Shown in pieces: positions 52,060 to 60,240 of a DNA stretch of 64,000 nt (positions within the stretch are counted from its first letter, which is position 1; the number at the start of each line of letters is the position of its first letter). The DNA is taken from positions 83,379 to 147,378 of the forward strand of contig NZ_KE384309.1 in NCBI RefSeq assembly GCF_000425125.1. Direction: 5' to 3'. A model generated the notes under the pieces. That model was given only the letters and a program-made list of their open reading frames with translations. It was not told the DNA's origin and did not search any database. The position numbers were made by a program, and so were the translations under genes. This DNA is from Paenibacillus taiwanensis DSM 18679 (GTDB lineage Bacteria > Bacillota > Bacilli > Paenibacillales > Paenibacillaceae).

Positions 52060-53166
52060 TTATTCGTAAATCTTGATCGGATTATAAAACGTGTCACGTT
52101 CTATAGCTGTGCGTCCAGCGCCTTGAATCAGCCAGACTAGCTCGTCACGAGTCAGTCCTTCTGGTGTAAGCGCACCTGCCGCATGGCTAATACGTTCCTT
52201 CACTAATGTGCCATGTACATCAGAAGCACCATACGTTAAGGCAAGCTGGGTCAATTGTGTGCCGATATTAATAAAATATGCTTTAATATGCTGGATGTTA
52301 TCCAGCATGAGGCGGCTGATCGCGATAGTTTTCAAGTCCTCGTACGCAGAATTACGGCGCTTGATGCTCGCCTTAGGGCTCTTAGGCTGCATGGATAACG
52401 GTATGAATACAAGGAAACCGTTAGTTTCGTCTTGCAGCTCGCGAACGCTCATCATGTGGCGTATGCGGTCCTCATGGGACTCGATGGCGCCATACAGCAT
52501 CGTAGTATGCGTCTGCATGCCCATATTGTGCGCAGTTCGGTGAACTTCTAAATAACGTTCAACCCCTGCCTTTTCAACACGCATCTTTTTGCGGTATTCA
52601 TCAGATAAAATTTCGGCGCCTCCGCCCGTCAGCGACTGCAGGCCAGCTGCCCGTAATTGATGCAGCACCTCTTCAATACTTAATCCGCTAATGCGGGTAA
52701 AAAAGTCGATTTCTGCTGCGGTATAAGCTTTCAGCGTAACGTTCGGATAACGCTCTTTCAGCGCACGCAGCGAGTCCACATAATATTGAAACGGCACATT
52801 AGGATTGTGCCCGCCAACGATGTGGAACTCCTGTACACCAGGGTGAATATGTTGATCGACATAAGCAATCATTTCATCACCAGTCAAGGTGTAAGCCCCG
52901 TCTTCTCCCTCATCTTTACGGAAGTTGCAGAAAGCACAACGTGCCTCACAAACGTTTGTAAAATAAAGGGACATGTTTTCGATAAAATAAACATTTTTAC
53001 CGTTCTTACGCATATTGACCAAGTTAGCCAATTGACCAATTGTCAAAATGTCATCTGATTGATACAAATATACGCCATCTTCCAAAGTGAGACGTTCTCC
53101 ACGTTCAACTTTGTCGGCAATATCGGCCATGCGGGCATCCGCATGACGTGTCCATGCTGTCGTCAT
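52060..53166 (-). CDS. mqnE: Aminofutalosine synthase
   Basis: This radical SAM enzyme joins a chorismate-derived enolpyruvyl benzoate with SAM to make aminofutalosine, an early step of the futalosine menaquinone pathway. The cluster motif is CEARCAFC (C73, C77, C80). MqnE marks are EFHIVGGHNPNVPF, SLTGGGAEIL, TMLYGAIESHEDR and the LDNIQHIKAYF stretch. AAGGAGG precedes ATG 53166; the frame is open to 53199. It has 368 residues. MqnC is a relative, but the HIVGGHNP and GGGAEIL text favours MqnE. Confidence 0.9.
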   Translation of the reverse strand: MTTAWTRHADARMADIADKVERGERLTLEDGVYLYQSDDILTIGQLANLVNMRKNGKNVYFIENMSLYFTNVCEARCAFCNFRKDEGEDGAYTLTGDEMIAYVDQHIHPGVQEFHIVGGHNPNVPFQYYVDSLRALKERYPNVTLKAYTAAEIDFFTRISGLSIEEVLHQLRAAGLQSLTGGGAEILSDEYRKKMRVEKAGVERYLEVHRTAHNMGMQTHTTMLYGAIESHEDRIRHMMSVRELQDETNGFLVFIPLSMQPKSPKASIKRRNSAYEDLKTIAISRLMLDNIQHIKAYFINIGTQLTQLALTYGASDVHGTLVKERISHAAGALTPEGLTRDELVWLIQGAGRTAIERDTFYNPIKIYE

Positions 53167-53505
53167 CGACGTACCTCCTTCACGTTCAGTTCTTGCCACG
53201 AACGAATGATGTTAGCTCAAGCTGTGGTCACATTACACTTTGACATGTATTTTCATCCATACCCTGTAGGACGAAATGCCCGAAAAAAAACTCCGCGGCG
53301 GATGCTTCCGTCGGAGGTTGCAGTGAAACGAATCACATTATTTAAGATAACAGCATTAATATTATGTCAGTTCCATTATACCCTTGCCTTTAAAAGGGGG
53401 CAATATGTCTGGGGGAGACATTCGACATCATTTTCCAACCGCTATGTTCACTTGTGCGTTCAGAAGAGGATGGTTATACTTAGAAATAGAAGGAGGGATG
53501 TTATC
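53167..53505. other. Intergenic region between divergent mqnE and the HesB/IscA gene
   Basis: This 339-base region separates divergent genes. It contains an imperfect CTCCG-based hairpin near 53291-53313 and presumably both promoters. An open frame runs through it in the frame of the downstream gene, but it has no start signal or recognisable protein. Confidence 0.45.
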
Positions 53506-53865
53506 ATGATCACAATTAGCGAATTGGCGATTGAGAAGATAAAAGAAATGTTAGCACAGGAAGAGAACCCGAATATGTTTTTGCGTGTCGGCGTTCGTCC
53601 GGGCGGTTGCAGCGGTTTCTCTTACGGTATGGGCTTTGACGATGAGGAGACGGGTGATGACGTTCATTTGGAGTCTCATGGCATGAAAGTCGTTGTGGAT
53701 AAAGAGAGCATTCCGCATCTGACCGGCTTGGAGATTGATTATAAGGAGTCCGGCATGTCTGGAGGATTTACCATCGAAAATCCGAATGCAGTAGCGACAT
53801 GTGGCTGCGGCTCTTCGTTCCGTACAGCAGTTGCCGAAGGTAAAGCGGAGAAATGTGACGACTAA
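53506..53865 (+). CDS. erpA: HesB/IscA family iron-sulfur assembly protein
   Basis: This A-type iron-sulfur carrier of 119 residues (YutM/ErpA-like) inserts clusters into target proteins. The three cluster cysteines are in GGCSGFSY and CGCGSSF. AAGGAGG lies 10 bases before ATG 53506. The NifU-like gene, MqnE (a cluster enzyme) and the flavoprotein lie close by, a grouping also seen around yutM in B. subtilis. The longer frame from 53059 overlaps mqnE and is not credible. Confidence 0.9.
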   Translation: MITISELAIEKIKEMLAQEENPNMFLRVGVRPGGCSGFSYGMGFDDEETGDDVHLESHGMKVVVDKESIPHLTGLEIDYKESGMSGGFTIENPNAVATCGCGSSFRTAVAEGKAEKCDD

Positions 53866-54034
53866 ACGTGGAACTTATGCCGGTTTTGGGTATCGTGATC
53901 TCTTCGATAGCAGATCACTAACCATGCGCATGGGTGTTTGATAGTTGCGGATTGCGGGGGAATTGAGTGTATTCAATTCCTAATTATGAAAGTACTCAAT
54001 CCATAATCACGTCATAATGAGTTGTGAATTACGT

Positions 54035-54083
54035 CTCTGGACGGTTAATTTGTTGAAATTAACCGTCCAGAGGCTTTTTATTT
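54035..54083 (+). terminator. Strong hairpin directly before hicB
   Basis: CTCTGGACGGTTAATTT at 54035-54051 pairs perfectly with 54056-54072 around a GTTG loop, followed by GCTTTTTATTT. The ATG of the HicB gene follows at once, and its only binding-site-like sequence (AGAGG) is inside the right arm. Confidence 0.9.
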
Positions 54084-54509
54084 ATGTTGTACATCTATCC
54101 AGCGTTATTCAATTATGCTGAAGACGGTATTTCCGTTGAGTTTCCCGATCTCGCAGGAGCACTGACATTCGGTGCGAACCAGGAAGAAGCGTTTAGCATG
54201 GCGAAAGAATGCCTAGCGCTGCACCTTTACGGTATGGAAGAGGATAGAGACGAGATTCCGACAGCCTCACGCACTGTTGACATCAAACTAGAGTCTAATC
54301 AATCCGTGGTACTCATCGAAGTCTGGATGCCACCGTTCCGTGATCATATGGCAGAGAAGGCAACGAAAAAAACATTAACCATTCCGAAATGGCTTAATGA
54401 TGCTGCTGAGGAAGCAAACGTAAACTTTTCACGGATACTTCAAGACGGATTAAAGGAGTATTTAGGCGTGACTGATCGTAAATCACACGAGAAAGGTGAT
54501 CTCCTATAA
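54084..54509 (+). CDS. hicB: HicB-family antitoxin-like protein, solitary
   Basis: This 141-residue protein has the HicB fold at about residues 1-75 (DGISVEFPDLAGALTFGANQEEAFSMAKECL) and a C-terminal ribbon-helix-helix-like DNA-binding part (KTLTIPKWLNDAAEEANVNFSRILQDGLKEYL). HicB normally neutralises the HicA mRNase, but no HicA gene is visible within 200 bases on either side. It begins right after a strong hairpin, so expression may be low or conditional. A second terminator follows. Confidence 0.85.
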   Translation: MLYIYPALFNYAEDGISVEFPDLAGALTFGANQEEAFSMAKECLALHLYGMEEDRDEIPTASRTVDIKLESNQSVVLIEVWMPPFRDHMAEKATKKTLTIPKWLNDAAEEANVNFSRILQDGLKEYLGVTDRKSHEKGDLL

Positions 54510-54520
54510 GTACCTAAAAT

Positions 54521-54565
54521 AAAAGTTGGTCGGAAATACGTAATGTATTCCGTCCGACTTTTTTT
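54521..54565 (+). terminator. Terminator after hicB
   Basis: AAAGTTGGTCGGAAATAC pairs with GTATTCCGTCCGACTTT (one bulge), followed by a T run. Confidence 0.9.
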
Positions 54566-54700
54566 GGCTCTGTCGTTTTTCAACAATGCAGCGAGTCATA
54601 GGCCCGCCACCTTCAATAGATTGTAGGCTAAAGGTATGACAATATTAAGTCTCATTACAAAAATATATGGTTTGCTACTCTTTTGTTGGCAAAAATATAT

Positions 54701-54715
54701 ATTATAATACACTAA
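54701..54715 (+). promoter_or_regulatory. ATTATAATACACTAA motif before the XRE-cupin gene
   Basis: This motif recurs twice before the MFS gene (55467 and 55497). It includes a TATAAT, so it may combine a -10 box with a regulator site. Confidence 0.4.
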
Positions 54716-54747
54716 TATATAGGTTTAGAACGGGGGTAATAAATCAA

Positions 54748-55311
54748 ATGGATATCGATGATCCAAAACAAGTGGTTTTACAAGTTGGTGCAATAATGAA
54801 AAAGCATCGGAAAGAAAAAAAATTAAGTCTTGAAGAGTTATCTGAATTAGCTGGAGTGAGCAAACTAACACTAGGGAACATAGAACGTGGAGAAACAAAT
54901 CCGACACTGGGCATGTTGTGGAAAATCTCAAAAGGATTATCTATCCCTCTGATGGCATTATTTTCAACAAAAAGCAGTGTTAACATATCTCAAGCAGGGG
55001 TCGGATTAAAAATTCCAGGGGATCAACCTACTTGTGTTTTTGAGCCGATTTTTCAAAATACTAGTGATGAGATGGAGATGTTCCGAGCCTACATCCAACC
55101 AAACAGCTCGTACCAAACAGAAAAACACCATCCTAACACGGTGGAATTTACGACCGTGATGACAGGGGCAATATCAATAAAAGTGAATGAGACCTTATAT
55201 ACATTAAACCAGTATGATTCTATTAGTTTTCATGCAGATTGCACACATTCGTATATAAATAATTCTAATGACGTTGCGGTTCTCCATATATTGTTAAAAT
55301 ACAGTCTGTAA
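54748..55311 (+). CDS. XRE-family regulator with cupin domain
   Basis: This 187-residue regulator has an N-terminal helix-turn-helix (LSLEELSELAGVSKLTLGNIERGETNPTL, about residues 30-60) and a C-terminal cupin ligand-binding domain (about 110-185, HHPNTVEFTTVMTGAISIKVN). Such proteins commonly control a nearby transporter or catabolic gene. The MFS gene downstream shares a sequence motif with this promoter. ATG 54748 is chosen because the upstream frame to 54667 is promoter-like AT-rich DNA; the binding site (GGGGG) is weak. Confidence 0.88.
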   Translation: MDIDDPKQVVLQVGAIMKKHRKEKKLSLEELSELAGVSKLTLGNIERGETNPTLGMLWKISKGLSIPLMALFSTKSSVNISQAGVGLKIPGDQPTCVFEPIFQNTSDEMEMFRAYIQPNSSYQTEKHHPNTVEFTTVMTGAISIKVNETLYTLNQYDSISFHADCTHSYINNSNDVAVLHILLKYSL

Positions 55312-55340
55312 TAAGCGATATTTTTACCCTATAGATGTTC

Positions 55341-55404
55341 AAAAAACAAGGAATAACTCTTTATTATCCCTGGGTGGGGATAGTGAGTTATTCCTTGTTT
55401 TTTT
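55341..55404 (+). terminator. Terminator after the XRE-cupin gene
   Basis: AAAAAACAAGGAATAACTC at 55341-55359 pairs perfectly with 55385-55403. The stem has A and T ends, so it may act in both directions. Confidence 0.9.
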
Positions 55405-55466
55405 GATTCGACGGAAAACGGTACATCATAGGGGTTAAAAAGGAATGGACGAACTATAAAAAATAT

Positions 55467-55511
55467 ATTATAGTATACTTTATTATAAATTAATAAATTA
55501 TAATATACTAA
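55467..55511 (+). promoter_or_regulatory. Two ATTATARTATACT motifs before the MFS gene
   Basis: ATTATAGTATACTT at 55467 and ATTATAATATACTAA at 55497 start 30 bases apart, close to three helical turns, and match the motif before the XRE-cupin gene. Confidence 0.45.
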
Positions 55512-55614
55512 ATTAGGCTGAATAGAGAAGCTAATCACTTGTACGATTAGATGCTGTTATACAAGTACAAGACTATAAATTCATTAAAAAGTGTATGTTG
55601 AAGGAGGCTGCCTC

Positions 55615-56868
55615 GTGAAGGTATTAAGTCAATTTACCAAAACGGATCAAAAATCAATCTCAAAAGTGGTTAGTCAATCCGTGACGTGGCTAATGGTTGC
55701 AGCCGTTATTTTTGTTGCCATTAATCAACGTGCGGCTATTACCTCAGTAGGGCCATTAGTGGGTCTTATTCGAGATCATTTAAATATGTCCAATGCAGCA
55801 GCTGGAATGATTAGCACCATTCCTCTATTAGCTTTTGCATTTTTTTCGCCCTTTGCACCTAAGTTAGGAAGGAAATTTGGTATAGAAGTCGTACTCGTGG
55901 CAGCCCTTGTCGTTCTCACAATGGGAATTATTTTACGTTCCTTAGCAGGAGCTGCTTATTTGTTTGTGGGCACTTCTATTATTGGAATCGCTATTGCCGT
56001 CTTAAATGTACTGCTGCCTAGCCTTATTAAACAACAATTCCCCAAACGCATAGGCACGATGACAGGGGTGTATACAATCTCAAGCAACTTAATGGGAGCC
56101 ATCGCTTCTGGTATTAGTATTCCGATTGCGATTGGATTGGGATATGGATGGCAGGGGGCATTAGGTCTATGGGGTATTTTATCTTTCATTTCCATTTTAG
56201 TATGGCTACCTCAAATCAAACGACGTAATGGGGTAAAATCTGCTGGAGAAGAGGTTAGTGACAATCAGCAGGTAAATATGTGGCGTTCTCCTTTAGCGTG
56301 GCAAGTAACGTTGTTTATGGGATTGCAGTCTATGATTTTTTATGTACTTATTACGTGGTTACCTGAAATTTTAAAAAGCCAGGGTATTGGTTCGGATCAA
56401 TCGGGCTGGGTACTCTCCATTTTGCAATTATCCTTGTTGCCCTTTACTTTTATTATACCTGTCATTTCTGAGCGGATGTCCAATCAACGTCTGCTCGTAG
56501 TCGCTATGTTTATGTTATTTTTAATTGGAATTCTTGGATTACTTTATGGAAGTTCTAATTTAATCGTGTTATGGATCATACTAATAGGAAGCGGGGGTGG
56601 TATTGCTTTTGGGCTAGCAATGATGTTTTTCAGTTTGCGGACAGAAAATGCTCACCATGCCGCCGAATTGTCTGGAATGGCTCAATCAGTCGGGTACTTG
56701 CTAGCGGCAACGGGTCCCCTCTTTTTTGGTTTTCTACACGACGTGACGAATAGTTGGACAACTCCACTGTTCATATTGGTTGGCTCAACCGTTCTGCTCT
56801 TTATCGTTGGCATAGGGGCTGCTAGCAATCGATATATAAGCTCTTATGATGGCTATAACAAAGCATAA
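55615..56868 (+). CDS. CynX/NimT-family MFS transporter
   Basis: This 417-residue major facilitator has about 12 hydrophobic helices and resembles the CynX/NimT group, which exports or imports cyanate, nitroimidazoles and related small molecules. Family stretches are INQRAAITSVGPLVGLIRDHLNMSNAAAGMISTIPLLAF and the FSLRTENAHHAAELSGMAQSVGYLLAATGP-type late motif. The start is GTG 55615 after GAAGGAGG; the upstream GTG 55591 is less likely. It is probably controlled by the XRE-cupin protein. The substrate is unknown. Confidence 0.85.
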   Translation: MKVLSQFTKTDQKSISKVVSQSVTWLMVAAVIFVAINQRAAITSVGPLVGLIRDHLNMSNAAAGMISTIPLLAFAFFSPFAPKLGRKFGIEVVLVAALVVLTMGIILRSLAGAAYLFVGTSIIGIAIAVLNVLLPSLIKQQFPKRIGTMTGVYTISSNLMGAIASGISIPIAIGLGYGWQGALGLWGILSFISILVWLPQIKRRNGVKSAGEEVSDNQQVNMWRSPLAWQVTLFMGLQSMIFYVLITWLPEILKSQGIGSDQSGWVLSILQLSLLPFTFIIPVISERMSNQRLLVVAMFMLFLIGILGLLYGSSNLIVLWIILIGSGGGIAFGLAMMFFSLRTENAHHAAELSGMAQSVGYLLAATGPLFFGFLHDVTNSWTTPLFILVGSTVLLFIVGIGAASNRYISSYDGYNKA

Positions 56869-56880
56869 AGCAACAAACAA

Positions 56881-56932
56881 AGGCAGTCCCTGTAAAATGA
56901 TTAATTTTACAGAGCTGCCTCGTTTATTTTTC
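56881..56932 (+). terminator. Terminator after the MFS gene
   Basis: AGGCAGTCCCTGTAAAAT pairs with ATTTTACAGAGCTGCCT (one mismatch), followed by a T-rich tail. Confidence 0.85.
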
Positions 56933-56955
56933 AAGTCTAGTCACACCATTTGCAC

Positions 56956-57308
56956 TTATTCTGAAAAAGCTTTTGGATAACGGACGACACCTTGAACATT
57001 TGCAAGAGAACCTTCAGTTAATTTTACAGCGATAAATACCTCGTCAGGCACTTCAAATGGAGCTTTTATGTTCCATAAGCTAGCTTGTTTAAAACCAAAC
57101 TTGGGATAATAGTCTTGATGTCCTAACACAATGACGGATGAATAACCCATTTCTGTTGGAGATGCTCTTTCTTGTCACTATACTCCTCATTTAAAAAGGC
57201 TTTTTGAGTCATTTCTTCAGTTGTTTTGTATTCTTCAGGTCGTTCTTGTTTAATTAGAATACTATATATCCTCCTGTTTATAATCGTGTAAGTGTGCATG
57301 GACAACAA
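56956..57308 (-). pseudogene. GNAT acetyltransferase pseudogene with internal deletion
   Basis: Two pieces of one GNAT-family acetyltransferase lie in different frames. The N-terminal piece (57308-57123) contains the segment IKQERPEEYKTTEEMTQKAF and ends EYSDKKEHL. The C-terminal piece (57150-56956) resumes at GYSSVIVLGHQDYYPKFGF and runs to the normal family end YPKAFSE. About 60-70 residues that form the acetyl-CoA-binding core are missing, and the frame changes at the joint (near 57155). It cannot make an active enzyme. Nothing at the junction suggests an inserted element, so it looks like a simple deletion. Confidence 0.85.
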
Positions 57309-57328
57309 ATTTGAACGATCTCTTCTTG

Positions 57329-58282
57329 TTAACTTACTAATAATTCGATCAGCCGTTTCTTGAATAGTTGATTATCAATGGTTTTGCAGACTGTTGCATT
57401 AGGAGCATGACCTGCATAGCCATCAGATATGGCAAGCTTACTACCGTCGTTAACTATAACTTGTCCATAGGCTGCTTCTTCTGTAGTACACACATAACAG
57501 TAACATAACTTGTCTTCGAGAACGATATCATTCCATAATAAAACACCCATTGCCACAGCATCTGGCAAATCAACAATATGTTCATTACTTCTTTGTAAAT
57601 TAAATTCGAGCAAGGAGCGGTTACAATGAACGGAAAATGCGGCTTCTTTCTTACCACTTGATAGTAATACGTCCATATCGTCTTTGTTTAAAGCCGCTTC
57701 TCCTAGACATACATCAAATCCAATAATAGTAGTAGGTATGCCTGAGTTTAGCATAATCTTATAGGCCTCAGCATCAACATAGACATTAAATTCAGCGACA
57801 GGTGTAGTGTTTCCAGGTCCAAAGCCAGAAGTGCCCATCGTGTATATATGTTTAACCATTTTCATCGTTTCCGGTGCTTTTAAAATAGCAAGGGCAATAT
57901 TGGTAACAGGACCGATAGTTAAAATTTCGATTTCACCAGGATTACGCTCAATAATGTCAAGGATAGCGTCTACGGCATGCTTATCTTCTGGATAAAAGGT
58001 AGGATGGATTAAGTTACAATCCCCCATTCCGTCTTCTCCATGAACATTTACAGCCGTCACTAATTCACGCATTAGAGGTCTATCTGCTCCAACATAAAGT
58101 GGTGGCTTTTGCCTATTAGAGACTTCGATCGTCATTAGTGCATTTTTAGTTGCTAATTCAACAGGGACATTACCACAAACCGTTGTTATGGCTTCAACTT
58201 GAAGATCAGTTGATTTTAATGCCATCATTAACGCGACAGCATCATCACTACCCGTATCCGTATCAATAATTATTTTCCTCAT
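57329..58282 (-). CDS. Inosine-uridine-preferring nucleoside hydrolase
   Basis: This 317-residue enzyme cleaves ribonucleosides to ribose and base for salvage. The calcium-binding motif DTDTGSDDAVAL is at residues 7-18, with later metal and ribose contacts in GPVTNIAL and EFNVYVDAEAY. It is cytoplasmic. It is divergent from a Crp/Fnr-like regulator with 93 bases between, matching the E. coli pair of rihB and yeiL. A palindrome in the shared promoter region may be the regulator site. Confidence 0.9.
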   Translation of the reverse strand: MRKIIIDTDTGSDDAVALMMALKSTDLQVEAITTVCGNVPVELATKNALMTIEVSNRQKPPLYVGADRPLMRELVTAVNVHGEDGMGDCNLIHPTFYPEDKHAVDAILDIIERNPGEIEILTIGPVTNIALAILKAPETMKMVKHIYTMGTSGFGPGNTTPVAEFNVYVDAEAYKIMLNSGIPTTIIGFDVCLGEAALNKDDMDVLLSSGKKEAAFSVHCNRSLLEFNLQRSNEHIVDLPDAVAMGVLLWNDIVLEDKLCYCYVCTTEEAAYGQVIVNDGSKLAISDGYAGHAPNATVCKTIDNQLFKKRLIELLVS

Positions 58283-58340
58283 AACAAGACCTCCACTTCT
58301 TATTTGGCCTTATTATATATTTCAATTTATAATGAAAATA

Positions 58341-58352
58341 GGTCAAATGACC
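58341..58352. promoter_or_regulatory. GGTCAAATGACC palindrome between divergent genes
   Basis: GGTCA-AA-TGACC lies 8 bases after a TATAAT (58328-58333) serving the Crp/Fnr-like gene, where a bound protein would block its transcription. The TTGGCC at 58304 gives an 18-base spacing with that -10. Confidence 0.5.
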
Positions 58353-58375
58353 AAAAGTAAAAAGAAGGTGGAAAT

Positions 58376-59008
58376 GTGGATTTTAAAGCTATTGTAAATG
58401 ATGCCCCAACGTTTATTACGAAACAATTTATATATAGAAAACATAAAAAAGGAAGTCTTATTATTTATCCGCATGAGCAAAATGATTACCTTTACATTCT
58501 TACCGTAGGGGTAGCAGAGGTATATAGACAAAGTTATGAGGGAACGATGCTCTCTCTATATATTTATGACTCCTATAGTTGTTTTGGGGAGATCGAAATT
58601 TTTAATGAAAACATGAAAACGCTCAGCGTTATTGCAAAACAAAATTGTGAAACGATCGCAGTCCATAAAACTAACGTTTATGAGTGGATGAAAATGGATT
58701 TTAATTTTAATTTGTACATCATTAAACAACTTGCTTCAAAATTAATATTAAGTTCAGATACGTCGGCAAAATTATCATTGTTAACCGTTAAAGATCGTAT
58801 TTTATTAAGTATTTACAATCACTATAAAATAGGTGAATTACACAATCTTACGAAGCAAATTTTATCAAGTGAAATCTGCGCGCCCATTCGAAGCTTAAAT
58901 CGTTCGATCGCTCAGTGCATAGATGAAGGTATTATTCATTATAAAAATAAGAAGTTCTCTATACATTCAATTGAAAAAATAGAACAATGTCTGGAACATT
59001 TTCGCTAA
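58376..59008 (+). CDS. Crp/Fnr-family regulator, YeiL-like
   Basis: This 210-residue transcription factor has a cyclic-nucleotide-binding-like beta-roll at about residues 20-115 (SLIIYPHEQNDYLYILTVGVAEVYRQ, SCFGEIEIF) and a helical dimerisation and DNA-binding part after about 130. It lacks the strict cAMP-binding signature. Its position opposite a nucleoside hydrolase gene suggests control of nucleoside salvage, as for YeiL in E. coli. The start is GTG with AAGGTGG upstream. Confidence 0.82.
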   Translation: MDFKAIVNDAPTFITKQFIYRKHKKGSLIIYPHEQNDYLYILTVGVAEVYRQSYEGTMLSLYIYDSYSCFGEIEIFNENMKTLSVIAKQNCETIAVHKTNVYEWMKMDFNFNLYIIKQLASKLILSSDTSAKLSLLTVKDRILLSIYNHYKIGELHNLTKQILSSEICAPIRSLNRSIAQCIDEGIIHYKNKKFSIHSIEKIEQCLEHFR

Positions 59009-59156
59009 GCGACGGTTAGCAAATTAAACAGGATTACCTAAATGACGAGCGCAATAATGCGGTGACCTATGTTCGAGTGTAACGTCAGCCATACTTATAA
59101 GTCCAGATCAGTCACAGGCTTAGACGTATTCGGGAAATCAGGACTGGTCACATTAA

Positions 59157-59185
59157 TTGGTAATAATTATTTAATGTGGTATAAT
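59157..59185 (+). promoter_or_regulatory. Promoter before the small 79-residue protein gene
   Basis: TTGGTA at 59157-59162 and TATAAT at 59180-59185 are 17 bases apart, with TG before the -10 box. It lies inside a longer open frame from 59069, which shows that the real start is downstream. Confidence 0.78.
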
Positions 59186-59227
59186 AAGCGGATCAGTAGT
59201 CATCAAAGACGAGAGTGGGGAACTAGG

Positions 59228-59467
59228 ATGAAAGAACTCGTTAAGAAGCTATTAAAAAAAGGATTCACAGTTGAATTGGATCAGGTACCTGCCAATAAAC
59301 AAGCGTTTTTAGACGAAATTGAGCGCTATTGTTTAAAGGAACAAATCACCTATGAATTTGTTGAATACACGATGCCAGCAGTTGTTTCTTTAGATGGCGT
59401 GGTTTATACATGTGACGTTGAAAATGCAGGTAGAATAGGATTTGTGCTTCATTTCAAAGAAATCTAA
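59228..59467 (+). CDS. Small protein of unknown function
   Basis: I do not recognise this 79-residue protein. It starts MKELVKKLLKKGFTVELDQVP and ends in a beta-rich half (ITYEFVEYTMPAVVSLDGVVYTCDVENAG). It has no signal or membrane segment. The -10 box 43 bases upstream and GGGGA near the ATG support the start. It is monocistronic, with a hairpin after it at 59516. Confidence 0.6.
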   Translation: MKELVKKLLKKGFTVELDQVPANKQAFLDEIERYCLKEQITYEFVEYTMPAVVSLDGVVYTCDVENAGRIGFVLHFKEI

Positions 59468-59515
59468 TTCCGTATGAATGGATATATATCTTATACAGCA
59501 GCATGCTGCAACTCG

Positions 59516-59545
59516 ATAGCCTCGGTTCTGCCGAGGCTATTTACA
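59516..59545 (+). terminator. Terminator after the 79-residue protein gene
   Basis: ATAGCCTCGG-TTCTG-CCGAGGCTAT is a perfect 10-bp stem followed by TTACATTGTTTTC. Confidence 0.78.
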
Positions 59546-59649
59546 TTGTTTTCAAGTTAAAAAGTACATGCTTTTAACAAGCGGTTGACATTTTTTATGA
59601 GCAAGAAATTATATTATAACGAAGTAATTGAAGAGGAGGAGCATTGTTA

Positions 59650-60135
59650 ATGGAAGAACTCGTAATATTATTTTTATTTGCGATAACGCTGCATAATTTA
59701 GAAGAAGCATTATGGTTGCCAGCGTGGTCGAATTATGCTTCAAAATATCATAAACCTGTGGGGAAAAATGAATTTCATTTTGCAGTTATTTGTATTACTG
59801 CTTTGGCGTATCTCTCTGCCTTTTTTTATCTTTATAATCCTGACTCTGTGCTAACTAAGTATTTTCTTTCCGGCTTCTTAGGCTCGATGCTACTGAATGC
59901 GATTTTCCCGCACTTGCTTGTAACCTTCCTTCTAAAAAGATACGCTCCAGGATTGTTAACGGGTGTTTTCTTGAATATTCCAATAAACGGCTTGATTTTA
60001 TACCGATTTATTTCGAGCAATGAAGTAACGCTCACGGAAGTAATGTTCTCAACGCTTATAGTAGCAGGAGTGCTGGTAGGTTTGATACCTGTTTTATTTA
60101 AAATTGGAAAATTTATGACGAGTCAGTATGAATAG
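59650..60135 (+). CDS. HXXEE domain membrane protein
   Basis: This 161-residue membrane protein has the HxxEE motif (LHNLEEA) in its first helix and a second conserved histidine in FPHLLVT, typical of the HXXEE family of unknown function. About five hydrophobic helices are present. GAGGAGG fits ATG 59650; TTG 59644 is the other possibility. It stands alone downstream of a terminator. Confidence 0.78.
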   Translation: MEELVILFLFAITLHNLEEALWLPAWSNYASKYHKPVGKNEFHFAVICITALAYLSAFFYLYNPDSVLTKYFLSGFLGSMLLNAIFPHLLVTFLLKRYAPGLLTGVFLNIPINGLILYRFISSNEVTLTEVMFSTLIVAGVLVGLIPVLFKIGKFMTSQYE

Positions 60136-60240
60136 GTTCTGTGGTAAGGCTGCATGAGTCGGTTAGCCCTTATTTGTTGCACGTAAATGGCACATCGTCT
60201 ATGTACTGTACAAATGAGGTAAAGGAGCCAATGACTCGAT

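Noticed and set aside
53059..53505. Long N-terminal extension of the HesB/IscA protein
   Set aside because: It would overlap mqnE on the other strand and nearly triple the family length; the real start has a strong binding site at 53506.
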